A DNA stretch of 64,000 nucleotides from JBGTGT01 sp051439375 (GCA_051439375.1 JBFRWB010000239.1:1-64000); one strand, 5' to 3'. Positions 45,611 to 54,414 are shown, counted from the stretch's first letter. Made by a program: numbers and translations. The notes: generated from the letters alone by a model not told the origin.

Positions 45611-47155
45611 ATGACAACTTTAACTGAAACTTATTTTTCCCAACTTCCTAATAACCCTTTAATTGGACTTCGTAAAGCTGACGAATTGTGGTCAAATTAT
45701 CGTCAAGGGAATATTCCCACTCCTACTGTTGTCAATACGGAATCAAATAACTTAAATTCCTGTCAATGGGATATTATAATAAGTGGGGGAACATTAGGGA
45801 TTTTATTAGCCACTGCTTTAAAATTAAAAGGATGGAATGTTTTATTAATAGAACGGGGTATTTTAAAAGGAAGGGAACAAGAATGGAATATTTCCCGACA
45901 AGAAATAAATCAATTAGTCGAACTTGAATTGTTAACCATAGAAGAATTAGATCAGGCGATCGCAACTGAATATAATCCAGCAAGGGTAAGTTTTCATAAA
46001 GGATATGAACTTTGGGTAGAAGATGTCTTAAATATTGGAGTTAACCCGATTTATTTACTAGAAACCCTGAAACAAAAGTTCCTGAAATTAGGAGGAACAT
46101 TATTAGAAAATACACCGTTTAAATCAGCAACGGTTCATCCTGATGGTGTAAAGGTAAAAGCAGGAGAAGCAGTCTATCATACCCGTTTATTAATTGATGC
46201 CATGGGACACTTTTCTCCGATTATACAACAAGCGAGACAAGGAAAGAAACCCGATGGAATCTGTTTAGTGGTAGGAAGTTGTGCTGAGGGATATAAAGAT
46301 AATGAAACGGGTGATTTAATTGCATCGTTTACTCCTATTTTGAATCAATGTCAATATTTCTGGGAAGCTTTTCCTGCAAAAGATGGACGAACCACTTATT
46401 TATTTACCTACTTAGATGCAGAATCAGAGCGATTTAGTTTAGAATTTTTCATGGAAGAATATTTTCGTTTACTCCCTGAGTATCAAAAAATTGAACTAAA
46501 TCAATTAACATTTAAACGGTTTCTATTTGGCTTTTTTCCCTCTTATCAAAAAAGTCCGATAAAGCTACCGTGGAACAGAATTTTACCAGTAGGAGATAGC
46601 AGTGGGAGTCAATCGCCTGTTAGTTTCGGTGGATTTGGGGCAATGATTCGTCATTTAAAGCGGCTAACTTTGGGAATTGATGAAGCATTAAAAGCTGATT
46701 GTTTAGATAACAATGATATTCATTTATTGCAACCCTATCAGCCGAATATTTCGGTGACTTGGCTATTTCAAAAAACTATGAGTGTAGAAGTGAATCGTAA
46801 TCCGAATTCTCAGCAAATTAATCAATTAATGAGTGGGGTTTTTGAGGTAATGGATAGACTGGGAGATGATGTATTAAAACCTTTTTTACAGGATGTCATT
46901 CAATTTCCTGCGTTAGCAAAAACCCTAATACAAGTTCACCCTAAATTTGTCCTTCCTGTTTTACCTCAAGTTGGGTTATCTCCTTTGATTGATTGGACAT
47001 TTCACTATGGGAATTTAGCATTATATAGTTTAATATATCCCGTGGCTAAAAATTTAGATGCTGTGGTGAATGGTTTACCAATTAAGCAACAATATTATTA
47101 TCATCGTTGGTTAGATCAAATGAAATATGGTTCAGGAAAAGATTATCATGGTTAA
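45611..47155 (+). CDS. cruP: FAD-dependent CruA/CruP-type lycopene cyclase-like protein
   Basis: 514 residues. The N-terminal Rossmann-type region is IIISGGTLGILLATALKLKGWNVLLIERG, and GDSSGSQSPVSFGGFGAMIRHL (about 335) is the flavin-binding signature of the CruA/CruP family. CruA is a lycopene cyclase in some cyanobacteria and green sulfur bacteria; CruP is its paralogue, linked to carotenoid protection, and has weak or no cyclase activity. The length and FPSYQKSPIKLPWNRILPVG fit CruP better, from memory. Its product and substrate are not shown by sequence. It ends 11 bases before the minus-strand TOPRIM gene tail. Confidence 0.8.
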   Translation: MTTLTETYFSQLPNNPLIGLRKADELWSNYRQGNIPTPTVVNTESNNLNSCQWDIIISGGTLGILLATALKLKGWNVLLIERGILKGREQEWNISRQEINQLVELELLTIEELDQAIATEYNPARVSFHKGYELWVEDVLNIGVNPIYLLETLKQKFLKLGGTLLENTPFKSATVHPDGVKVKAGEAVYHTRLLIDAMGHFSPIIQQARQGKKPDGICLVVGSCAEGYKDNETGDLIASFTPILNQCQYFWEAFPAKDGRTTYLFTYLDAESERFSLEFFMEEYFRLLPEYQKIELNQLTFKRFLFGFFPSYQKSPIKLPWNRILPVGDSSGSQSPVSFGGFGAMIRHLKRLTLGIDEALKADCLDNNDIHLLQPYQPNISVTWLFQKTMSVEVNRNPNSQQINQLMSGVFEVMDRLGDDVLKPFLQDVIQFPALAKTLIQVHPKFVLPVLPQVGLSPLIDWTFHYGNLALYSLIYPVAKNLDAVVNGLPIKQQYYYHRWLDQMKYGSGKDYHG

Positions 47156-47165
47156 TCATAGATCA

Positions 47166-47387
47166 TTAACTAATTAATGAATAAAGATAATTTATCCAGT
47201 GATGAGGATGATAAGATTGTAACGTCAGTTCTTCTGCATAAGGACATTTAGTAGCGTAGAATCTTGCGATCGCTGATTTTAAATTATCTTTTGCGCTATT
47301 ATTATCTAAGTCGGGATCTCTGATTTGTATCTTTTTCCAAAAGGGTTTTGCTTTAATGATTTTGAGAAGGGTATCGATTAAGTCTCT
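47166..47387 (-). pseudogene. out-of-frame C-terminal extension of the TOPRIM gene
   Basis: Reading on from the A9 run in the -1 frame gives about 73 more residues (RDLIDTLLKIIKAKPFWKKI and on) to a TAA at 47166. The segment has gene-like composition, no stop for 73 codons and directly follows the main frame, so the ancestral protein was about 323 residues. It can be joined by a -1 shift or by one extra A. Either the gene is broken by an indel, or slippage at AAA AAA AAA G restores it. Confidence 0.75.
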
Positions 47388-48139
47388 TTTTTTTTAGGTG
47401 TTAAATGAGAACTATTATAGGCATTTTTGAGTTCTGTTTGTAGGGTTGTTTGATTTTCACAAGAAATAGTGAAATTTTCTTTAACTCTTTCTATAATAGT
47501 TGGTAAATTGTTTTCAATATCTTTATCGTTAATAATTTGATCAATCATATCTTGATACAGTTTATCAAATTCCAAGGGCTGATCTTGATAATAAAGGTTA
47601 AAGTTAGAGTCGGGTTGTTGTAAGTAGTCTTCTAAGTCAGGTTCTAAAAAATAAGCTTCTTTATGAATCCATCCTGTTATAATAATATGGGATTCTTGTA
47701 TAGAATTCGTATCTATTTTGTCTGATTGATAAATGGCATGATATAAATCTTCTGTGGTTTGATAAAGGGTTGAACAGTGATCTAGATTTGCACTTTGAAC
47801 ATCTAAATCAATTAAAGCATACAATTTGTCAGGAGATAAATAGGAATTTTCAGGATCTTCGTAATGTAATTCTATGAGTCTTTGTCTGATTCTTAAAACA
47901 TCACTTCTTCCACCACAGGGAATAAAAACAGGTAGTTGATTACGCCACCATCTCGGTATCGTATTTCTCCAAAAGTTAGCATCTTCTCCCTTTTCTAATT
48001 GACTAATTTGTTGAGGGGTATGTATATTCAAATAATCACGATTTCCTTCACACAGGATAACTAATTTATCTTTAATTTTACGACAGTTAAGAACTTTTTT
48101 ACAGAATTTTTCATCAGAATTAAGGTTCACTTGTGTCAT
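47378..48139 (-). CDS. TOPRIM/DUF4435-like protein of a two-gene defence system (AriB-like), frame-shifted end
   Basis: 253 residues as written. CEGNRD (E31, G32, D35) with VFIPCGGRSDV, then YALIDLDVQ (D111, D113), forms the E...DxD metal site of TOPRIM nucleases. Together with the overlapping ATPase (start 20 bases inside its end) this matches the order AAA15 ATPase then DUF4435 of PARIS, with RloA/RloB (AbiL) as the alternative. In PARIS, AriB is a tRNA-cleaving toxin freed when AriA senses an anti-restriction trigger; that is known for other bacteria and only inferred here. The frame stops right after KKK at a nine-A run, whereas the -1 frame continues. Confidence 0.7.
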   Translation of the reverse strand: MTQVNLNSDEKFCKKVLNCRKIKDKLVILCEGNRDYLNIHTPQQISQLEKGEDANFWRNTIPRWWRNQLPVFIPCGGRSDVLRIRQRLIELHYEDPENSYLSPDKLYALIDLDVQSANLDHCSTLYQTTEDLYHAIYQSDKIDTNSIQESHIIITGWIHKEAYFLEPDLEDYLQQPDSNFNLYYQDQPLEFDKLYQDMIDQIINDKDIENNLPTIIERVKENFTISCENQTTLQTELKNAYNSSHLTPKKKET

Positions 48140-49466
48140 CGTTTTCTGGACAAGGATTAGATAGTTTAGGTTCTATTATTTTAACATGACGGGGCGTAAG
48201 TGCTTCACACAAATAGAAAGAATGGGTGGCTAACAAATATTGATTATCTCCCCATTCTGCTAAGTCTCCGACAATGTTATACTGCCAATCAGGATGTAAA
48301 CCGTTTTCAATTTCATCGATTAAAATGATAGAATCATTAATGTTGCCGTATTTAATCCAAGAATAGAGTCCTAAGCGTTTTAATTCTCCATGACTTAAAT
48401 CTTCGGGTTCAAGTTCAACAAATTCGTTATCAGATATTTTGCGACGGACAATAATTGAGGTTAAGTCTTCATTAGGGAAAATATATTTATCATTTCCTAA
48501 AAATTGATGATAATCTTTAATTAGGTTTTGAAATGAGTTCCCGTATTCAATGTTATCAAGAGCTTTTTTAAAATCTTGCTCTTTTGCTGTTGTAAAAGCA
48601 TGAAGCATAGCAGCAGATGAAAATTGGTTATAACTATGTATATTAGGAAATATTTCTCTAAACTCATAAATTTTTGTCTGATATTCACCAAAGTGAGTTA
48701 ATAATTGCCTTTTTGATTCCCTATCTAAGAATAAATAAGGTTGGGTGGGTGGTGTTGCTAAATAGATATGTTCACTAGCATATTTTAATGCTTCTTGGGC
48801 TAAATCATAATTATCTAAATTAGATTTGCAGTGCATAATTTCTGTTATCTCACTACTACTTGTATGCAAATTGCTGATAGAAAATAAAATGTCCATTTTA
48901 CTTCTAATTTCTTCAATTGTTATTGGCATTTCTGACGTTTTCTGCTTTATTTCATTTTCTAACATTGCAAGTTTATTTTGAATTTGTTGTCTTTCTTTTC
49001 TGTACGCTTTTCTATCCTCGTCATCCATTTGGTAATTCCATTGCTCTAATAAGTATTGTTCTTTCTGCTTATTATTTCTCATATCTTCATTCAATTTAGC
49101 TATTAATTCTTTATTTTTTAAAATTTCGTAATAAATTCTTTCTTTTTCTAATTGAGACTCCTCAAATTGTTTACTGTCAATGTTAACAAAATCAAACTCA
49201 ATTTCTTGGTCTTTATACAAAACTTTAATTTGAGCAATCGTACTAATCATATTAGAAGATGAATAAATAAAATTTCTTAAATACTGTTTTTTCTCCTCAT
49301 CCTTCCAACAAGTTAATAAAACAAAAATCAATTGTAATAAGGTACTTTTTCCTCCACCATTTTCGCTACCAATTGGAAACACCGACGGTTGTAAACTCGG
49401 TTCAAAGGTTAACTCGACATTCTGTAAATTGCGAAAATTGGGAACAGTAACTTTGAGTAACTTCAT
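48120..49466 (-). CDS. AAA/ABC-type ATPase of a two-gene defence system (AriA-like)
   Basis: 448 residues. The N-terminus LLKVTVPNFRNLQNVELTF is typical of RecF/OLD-type ATPases. Walker A is GSENGGGKST (33-42). A coiled coil spans about 95-190. The signature is DLSHGELKRLGLYS, Walker B is IILIDEIENGLHPDWQ and the switch histidine is in LLATHSFYL. The C-terminal 75 residues carry these in the usual order of an AAA15/OLD-like protein. It overlaps the TOPRIM gene, so the pair is one operon. A stress or phage sensor that holds a nuclease partner is likely; no known methylase or restriction gene adjoins. Confidence 0.85.
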   Translation of the reverse strand: MKLLKVTVPNFRNLQNVELTFEPSLQPSVFPIGSENGGGKSTLLQLIFVLLTCWKDEEKKQYLRNFIYSSSNMISTIAQIKVLYKDQEIEFDFVNIDSKQFEESQLEKERIYYEILKNKELIAKLNEDMRNNKQKEQYLLEQWNYQMDDEDRKAYRKERQQIQNKLAMLENEIKQKTSEMPITIEEIRSKMDILFSISNLHTSSSEITEIMHCKSNLDNYDLAQEALKYASEHIYLATPPTQPYLFLDRESKRQLLTHFGEYQTKIYEFREIFPNIHSYNQFSSAAMLHAFTTAKEQDFKKALDNIEYGNSFQNLIKDYHQFLGNDKYIFPNEDLTSIIVRRKISDNEFVELEPEDLSHGELKRLGLYSWIKYGNINDSIILIDEIENGLHPDWQYNIVGDLAEWGDNQYLLATHSFYLCEALTPRHVKIIEPKLSNPCPENDDTSEP

Positions 49467-49532
49467 ATTGGTAATGTAAGATAAGGATCAATGATCGCAC
49501 CAACAACTTAAATTAAACCACCCTAGTAAGAT

Positions 49533-49645
49533 TTAAGACTGTTGTGGTTCGTCCTGTTGTCGTCGCTTCCAACGATGGGTTAAACTTCGTTTGGGTGATA
49601 AACTAACAACTTGTCTTCCACTTTCTACTTCTTTTTTTTAGACAT
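49533..49645 (-). other. possible slippage-dependent small ORF (dnaX-like A-run)
   Basis: This lies in the 400-base gap between the ATPase and the ABC-2 permease. GGAG-ATG opens MSKKKK-stop because of an eight-A run. A -1 move at A-AAA-AAG, the E. coli dnaX heptamer, continues EVESGRQVVSLSPKRSLTHR and on to QQS-stop, about 37 residues in all and strongly basic. Otherwise the gap holds nothing that I can support. This could also be a one-base deletion in a real small gene or chance. Confidence 0.35.
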
Positions 49646-49866
49646 CTCCAAAAATCTACAACCAAGATATAGCAAAGAATACTTTACAGTTCCATATTAG
49701 CAAGTATAACCCTACGCAAAACTGTGTTTGACATTAGAAATCCCTGAAAACCAGTCATAGCCTACTTTTGCCTTTTGATTTTTACCTTTTGCCTTGCCCG
49801 TAGGGCTATAGCGATCGCTTATCACATTTGCTAGATTAAGTATTAGCGATCAATGAGAGATGTACG

Positions 49867-50751
49867 ATGAGTCAAAGTATTATTAATCCCCAAGTTAGCG
49901 CAAATTCTCTGTTAAAACCCTCCGTTGATGATTCTAGCAGTCGCTTAGGAGAGTTTTGGCAAGAAACCACCGCCATGACGAAGCGGTTATTTATTCAGTT
50001 GCAAAGAAGACCTTCTACCTTGATGGCAGGGATTATTCAGCCGTTTATGTGGCTTATTCTCTTTGGAGCTTTATTTTACAACGCTCCTCAAGGATTATTT
50101 GGCAATGATCTCAATTATGCCAAATTTTTAGCCCCCGGTATCATTGTCTTTACCGCCTTTTCTGGGGCGTTAAATGCGGGACTTCCTGTGATGTTTGACC
50201 GAGAATTCGGCTTTTTGAACCGTCTTTTAGTTGCACCGCTATCTTCCCGTTATTCTATCGTTGCCGCTTCCACTATCTACATTATTGCCCTTAGCCTGAT
50301 TCAAACGGCTGTTATTGTGGCTGCTAGTGCCTTTTTAGGGGCAGGATTGCCAGATTTGTTCGGTTTAGGGGCAATTACGCTGATTGTCTTTCTCATTGTC
50401 CTAGGTGTGACTGCCCTCAGTTTAGGGTTAGCTTTTGCCTTACCGGGGCATATTGAGTTAATTGCGGTCATTTTCGTGACAAATTTACCTTTACTCTTTG
50501 CGAGTACCGCCCTTGCGCCCCTTTCCTTTATGGCAAACTGGTTGCAAATAGTAGCGAGTCTCAACCCTTTAACCTACGCAATTGAACCCATTCGCTATAT
50601 TTATCTTAATGGGTCATGGAATTGGAATAGTCCCGTGTTAGCGACTCCTTGGGGAGAGATTAATTTTATTGGGGTATTGCTTATCCTTTTGGCCTTTGCT
50701 GCGCTAATATTATTAGCAATTCAACCTTTATTACGTCGCCGTTTCGCTTAG
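49867..50751 (+). CDS. ABC-2 type transporter permease (drug/polysaccharide exporter)
   Basis: 294 residues, ATG giving MSQSIINPQVSANSLL. Six hydrophobic segments are seen (about 45-70, 80-105, 125-150, 158-180, 190-215, 265-285), with a conserved LFIQLQRRPSTLMAGIIQPF start typical of DrrB-like permeases. The cognate ATPase is not next to it; it may be elsewhere. Substrate unknown, with export of lipophilic compounds or polymers possible. HIP1 and A/T-rich leader precede it. No RBS is strong. Confidence 0.85.
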   Translation: MSQSIINPQVSANSLLKPSVDDSSSRLGEFWQETTAMTKRLFIQLQRRPSTLMAGIIQPFMWLILFGALFYNAPQGLFGNDLNYAKFLAPGIIVFTAFSGALNAGLPVMFDREFGFLNRLLVAPLSSRYSIVAASTIYIIALSLIQTAVIVAASAFLGAGLPDLFGLGAITLIVFLIVLGVTALSLGLAFALPGHIELIAVIFVTNLPLLFASTALAPLSFMANWLQIVASLNPLTYAIEPIRYIYLNGSWNWNSPVLATPWGEINFIGVLLILLAFAALILLAIQPLLRRRFA

Positions 50752-50863
50752 ACAGTAAACACTATGGGGGCAGGTTTAGCCGATAAATTTCGCTTTAAAT
50801 CATTAAGATAAGTACAAAACCTGCCCTTGTCTGTCCGTCAACTTTAGTTAGTAGTAAATGGTG

Positions 50864-50898
50864 TAACTATTAACTATCAACTATCAACTATCAACTAT
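50864..50898. repeat. heptamer array (T/C)AACTAT, 5 units
   Basis: TAACTAT, TAACTAT and three CAACTAT in exact register. They lie in the gap just before the small exported-protein gene whose ribosome-binding site (GATGAGGAG) follows. Confidence 0.85.
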
Positions 50899-50916
50899 CA
50901 AGATGAGGAGTTAACG

Positions 50917-51261
50917 ATGAAAACATCTTTGCTTTTAACCAGTATTGCTACTTTATTACTAGGATTTACCCCTGTTTCTCTTAGCCAAACAGAAGATTAC
51001 AACGAAGGGTTACTCAGACCTAATACCGATGGCAATTTTCAGAAGAATGAGGTAGATTCAATGGGAGAAAGTACCTTTGGAAGTGGTTTTGATCCGATGC
51101 AAATGATTCATAATGCCAATTTTAGACGCAGTAGAAATGGCGCAGAATTTGCTGAAGATACCCAAAATAGCCTCAATGATGCAGCCTCGGAATTTAAAAA
51201 GTTACAACAACAACGGATGTTAGAACAAACTCAAGAAGCAGAATCTCAAGTCAATCCTTAG
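50917..51261 (+). CDS. small exported hypothetical protein
   Basis: 114 residues. GATGAGGAG precedes the ATG; signal peptide 1-23, cleaved near LSQ. The mature part is acidic and polar, with FGSGFDPMQMIHNANFRRSRNG and a helical, Gln-rich C-terminus (KKLQQQRMLEQTQEAESQ). I know no named family. Periplasmic location is inferred. It may be a small cyanobacterial protein of unknown role. Confidence 0.7.
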   Translation: MKTSLLLTSIATLLLGFTPVSLSQTEDYNEGLLRPNTDGNFQKNEVDSMGESTFGSGFDPMQMIHNANFRRSRNGAEFAEDTQNSLNDAASEFKKLQQQRMLEQTQEAESQVNP

Positions 51262-51369
51262 TGTTTTCTGAACTTCTTTAAGGGTGGGTTTTTACTTAAT
51301 TCCGGGTTTTCCTACCAATTAACTGAGTAAACCTGCCCCTAAAAGCCTTGTCTCATGCTCTTTGTCTAA

Positions 51370-52020
51370 CTACTTACTTTCCAGAGTTTTCGCCATAATT
51401 TGGGAAATTTGTTTGAGAATTTGTAAAATATTTTCTAATTAATTTCTACGAGGTAAAAGCAAAGAATAAATATCAGAGAAATCGTATTGAGGAACACCTG
51501 TAGTCAGCATTTTAATAAACATAAATTCATCTCCCTTGCCAATTAAACCATATACAGGACTATTAGGGTTAGGATTAGCCATCATGTAGATCATTATCTG
51601 GGGTAACGCAACAGGAAAAGCGATAGTTGATTTAGATTCAACGATTAAAACCTAGAGTTGTTTGGCAATAACTAAAGTATCAATTCTCCCTCTTAAAATT
51701 TCTTTTTTTTCTTCTATTTCTAATTCAATACTTGCTTCCGTGGTGACATAAAAGGGGTCGTCATATAAACCCGCTAGGGTAAGTAAAGGAGAAATAAGCA
51801 ATTGATTAATCACCCCTTCTGCAAGAGGACTTCTTTTTCTATGGCGTTCAAACCTTTGTTTAATTTGTTGTAACGTTGCTTTTTCTTGAACGGTTAAATC
51901 AGGTAAATCTTGTTGCCATTCCGTAAAGAATAGGTCATTATCAGTGGGTGATAACTTAAACCTTTGTTCAAGGTCAGAAAATGTGGTAATTGTTTTAGAA
52001 ATAGGATAAGTTTGAATCAT
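51370..52020 (-). pseudogene. PD-(D/E)XK nuclease-like protein with two in-frame nonsense codons
   Basis: From the ATG giving MIQTYPISKTITTF, one frame runs 651 bases with two internal stops: TAG at codon 123 and TAA near codon 194. Read through, it gives RGRIDTLVIAKQL-x-VLIVESK, a D114...E128-x-K130 active site, and MANPNPNSPVYGLIGKGDEF, matching the cyanobacterial restriction-endonuclease-like family. In relatives the first stop position is Trp (TGG, one change from TAG) and the second is near RRN-(E)-LE. Same-frame homology before and after each stop shows decay by substitution, not by frameshift. Only the first 122 residues could be made. It adjoins lipA copy 2. Confidence 0.85.
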
Positions 52021-52026
52021 ATAAAT

Positions 52027-52068
52027 TGATTACTGATAACTGTTTACTGATTACTGTTTACTGTTCTA
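52027..52068. repeat. heptamer array TG(A/T)TTAC, 6 units
   Basis: TGATTAC, TGATAAC, TGTTTAC, TGATTAC, TGTTTAC, TGTTCTA in 7-base register. The array covers the gap between the pseudogene and lipA copy 2 and extends into the last codons of that lipA (its TVNSNQ end). Confidence 0.75.
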
Positions 52069-52931
52069 GGGTACTTTTCCATTAATTTTCTTACCTCTCC
52101 TGCATGATAAGAACTACGAGTTAGAGGAGAAGAAACCACTTGTAAAAACCCTAAACTTTCTCCATAAATACGCCATTCTTCAAATTGTTCGGGAGTCACA
52201 AAACTTTTAACCCCTAAATGCTTTTGCGTGGGTTGTAAATATTGACCAATCGTAAGAATATCACAGTCAACCGAGCGTAAATCTCGCATCACTTGGCGAA
52301 CTTCTTCGTCTTCCTCTCCTAAGCCTACCATAATGCCCGATTTCGTATAAACCCAAGGGGCAATATCCCGACTCCGTTGTAAAAGTTCAAGCGATCGCTG
52401 ATAATCACCTTGGGGACGCACCTTACGATACAGTCGGGGAATGGTTTCTGTATTGTGATTTAATACTTCTGGTTTCGCCTCTAAAATCGTCTCTAAGGCT
52501 TGCCAATTGCCACAAAGGTCTGGAATCAACAATTCAATGGTTGTCGTGGGTGATACCTTGCGAATTTCTTCGATACAGCGTACAAATTGGGATGCCCCCC
52601 CATCGGCTAAATCATCCCGATTCACAGAAGTAATGACAACATGGTTCAATTTAAGGCGTTTTACCGCTTCTGCAAGGTTTAAGGGTTCAAATGAGTCTAA
52701 AGGTTGGGTTTTTTTCTCAAAATCAATATCACAATAGGGACAAGCGCGGGTACAAGCTGGCCCCATAATGAGAAAGGTGGCCGTTCCTGCTTGGAAGCAT
52801 TCACCAATATTAGGACAGGATGCTTCTTCACAGACGGTATTTAGGGCTAAATCCCGTAAAATCTCTTTAACACTACCGACTCTTTGCCATTGGGGGGCTT
52901 TTACTCGTAACCAATTGGGTTTTGTTGTCAT
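52044..52931 (-). CDS. lipA: lipoyl synthase, copy 2
   Basis: 295 residues. CEEASCPNIGEC holds the auxiliary cluster ligands and CTRACPYC the radical-SAM cysteines; RSSYHAGE closes the protein. All motifs are intact, so it should be active. The C-terminus reads into a heptamer repeat, so the last residues may be lineage-specific. The two copies in this window have diverged over most of their length, which suggests old duplication or transfer rather than a recent copy. Cyanobacteria often carry two lipA genes, for reasons not settled. Confidence 0.94.
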   Translation of the reverse strand: MTTKPNWLRVKAPQWQRVGSVKEILRDLALNTVCEEASCPNIGECFQAGTATFLIMGPACTRACPYCDIDFEKKTQPLDSFEPLNLAEAVKRLKLNHVVITSVNRDDLADGGASQFVRCIEEIRKVSPTTTIELLIPDLCGNWQALETILEAKPEVLNHNTETIPRLYRKVRPQGDYQRSLELLQRSRDIAPWVYTKSGIMVGLGEEDEEVRQVMRDLRSVDCDILTIGQYLQPTQKHLGVKSFVTPEQFEEWRIYGESLGFLQVVSSPLTRSSYHAGEVRKLMEKYPRTVNSNQ

Positions 52932-52992
52932 CTTGTCTTTATCTCCAGTAATGATTCTTTCACTATTTTAAACAGATTATCCTAACTTATTT

Positions 52993-54282
52993 TTACTGTT
53001 CCCCATTCAGTAGTAATTCCCGATGGCGAATGTTGGTTAGGGCAATATTTAAAGGGAAAGTGAATGACTGAAAAGATTCAGGGGTAATTCTATCTTTATC
53101 AAGATCAATTACTACTTGTTCCAAAATTTCCAGCAATTTATCTCGTATTTGCTCTAATTCCTCGTTAGAATTGGAATGGTTAATCTGACGAATTAGGTCG
53201 AGTAATTCTAGATTATACAAATCTGCCCGATTTTTTTGCTTCCCTTGTAGCCACATCCGAAATTGCCAAATACCAGAAACCACTAAAACCCCGACAGAAA
53301 TGCCTAAACTGATAGGTTCAGCATATTCGACGATAAAACTTGGTTTTCCTTGATTATAATAGTTATTAGCTCCAGAATGTACCGCAAACCCTAGACGATT
53401 TGGGGAATCTGGCGGTGGAATCATGGCTGCTTGTACGTTTTCCCTAATTAAATCATTGCGGGCTTCGTGGATAATGCGAGTAATTTCGTAAATAATTTCT
53501 GAATTGACTTTATTATGGGTAATTAAAACCGATCTAACCCCGACAGTTCTTAAATCCTCACTTGGATTGGGAATTGCCCCGTTATACGTTCCTTTCGGAA
53601 TCACATTTTCTTCTAATGCGGGCAGAAAAAGCTGTAAAGCAGCCCCTTGTTCGATAGGAATGAGCTTTAATTGATTATTTTGCAATAAATTATCCATTTT
53701 AGCATTTCCCAAAGCAATAACCTGAAAAAAGCCATCTGTGTCCTCTCTGAGTAAAGCTTGAGTGGCTTCTTGGGAAGGGAGAGGCGTTGCCTGAATATCC
53801 GAGAGTTTTAGTCCATAATGCTCGGCAAGAAGCAGAAATAAGCCATAAGATCCACTTCCTTCCGGCATTAACGCCATTTTTTTCCCTTTTAAATCAGTAA
53901 ACTGATTAATACCCGATGAACGGTTGACAATTAGATGGAAAACTTCAGGGAAAAGGAAGCTTACCGTTTCGATAGACGGACTTAGATGGGTATCACTCTG
54001 TACAATCGCCAGTTCTACCGCTTTTTCCCGCAATAATTGTTCATTTTGTTGTGATCCTTCACTGGGAATGACTTTTATCTTAATCTTAGGGTTATGTTTT
54101 TCAACGACTTTGGCTAAAGCTTGACCAAATTTGTAATATTCCCCTGTAGGACTAGCAGTTGCTAAGGTAAGGGTGTTAATTTTGTTGCGATCTTGATACC
54201 ATTGCCATGCAGAGAGTCCTACCATCATTAGACTGACGATAACAATAGGAATGGCAATTTTCCGAAAGGGAGATTCTTGCAT
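52993..54282 (-). CDS. TAXI-type TRAP transporter solute-binding protein
   Basis: 429 residues. One N-terminal membrane segment (about 9-27) and a TAXI fold follow: TLTLATASPTGEYYKFGQAL is the diagnostic N-terminal motif, then VIPSEGSQQNEQLL and KMALMPEGSGSYGLF. A second membrane helix lies near residues 330-350 (ISLGISVGVLVVSGIWQF), then an acidic cytosolic tail. The permease of a TAXI-TRAP system is not next to it. With two membrane segments it may be a tethered receptor rather than a free periplasmic protein. The ligand is unknown (glutamate-like or acid in some TAXI systems). Confidence 0.88.
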   Translation of the reverse strand: MQESPFRKIAIPIVIVSLMMVGLSAWQWYQDRNKINTLTLATASPTGEYYKFGQALAKVVEKHNPKIKIKVIPSEGSQQNEQLLREKAVELAIVQSDTHLSPSIETVSFLFPEVFHLIVNRSSGINQFTDLKGKKMALMPEGSGSYGLFLLLAEHYGLKLSDIQATPLPSQEATQALLREDTDGFFQVIALGNAKMDNLLQNNQLKLIPIEQGAALQLFLPALEENVIPKGTYNGAIPNPSEDLRTVGVRSVLITHNKVNSEIIYEITRIIHEARNDLIRENVQAAMIPPPDSPNRLGFAVHSGANNYYNQGKPSFIVEYAEPISLGISVGVLVVSGIWQFRMWLQGKQKNRADLYNLELLDLIRQINHSNSNEELEQIRDKLLEILEQVVIDLDKDRITPESFQSFTFPLNIALTNIRHRELLLNGEQ

Positions 54283-54336
54283 AAGTGACTATTATGCGCA
54301 ATGAGCGTTTAAAGTTACATTATAAGATAAAATAAC

Positions 54337-54414
54337 CAGTTAGCTGTTAACAGTTATCAGTTATCCGTTAGCTGTTATCAAAAATTTATAATTCATAATT
54401 CACAATTCATAACT
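54337..54414. repeat. heptamer arrays CAGTTAT and CATAATT, ten units in two blocks
   Basis: Six in-register units at 54337-54378 (CAGTTAG, CTGTTAA, CAGTTAT, CAGTTAT, CCGTTAG, CTGTTAT), then four at 54387-54414 (TATAATT, CATAATT, CACAATT, CATAACT). They fill the leader of the next gene, ending six bases before its ATG. Confidence 0.75.
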
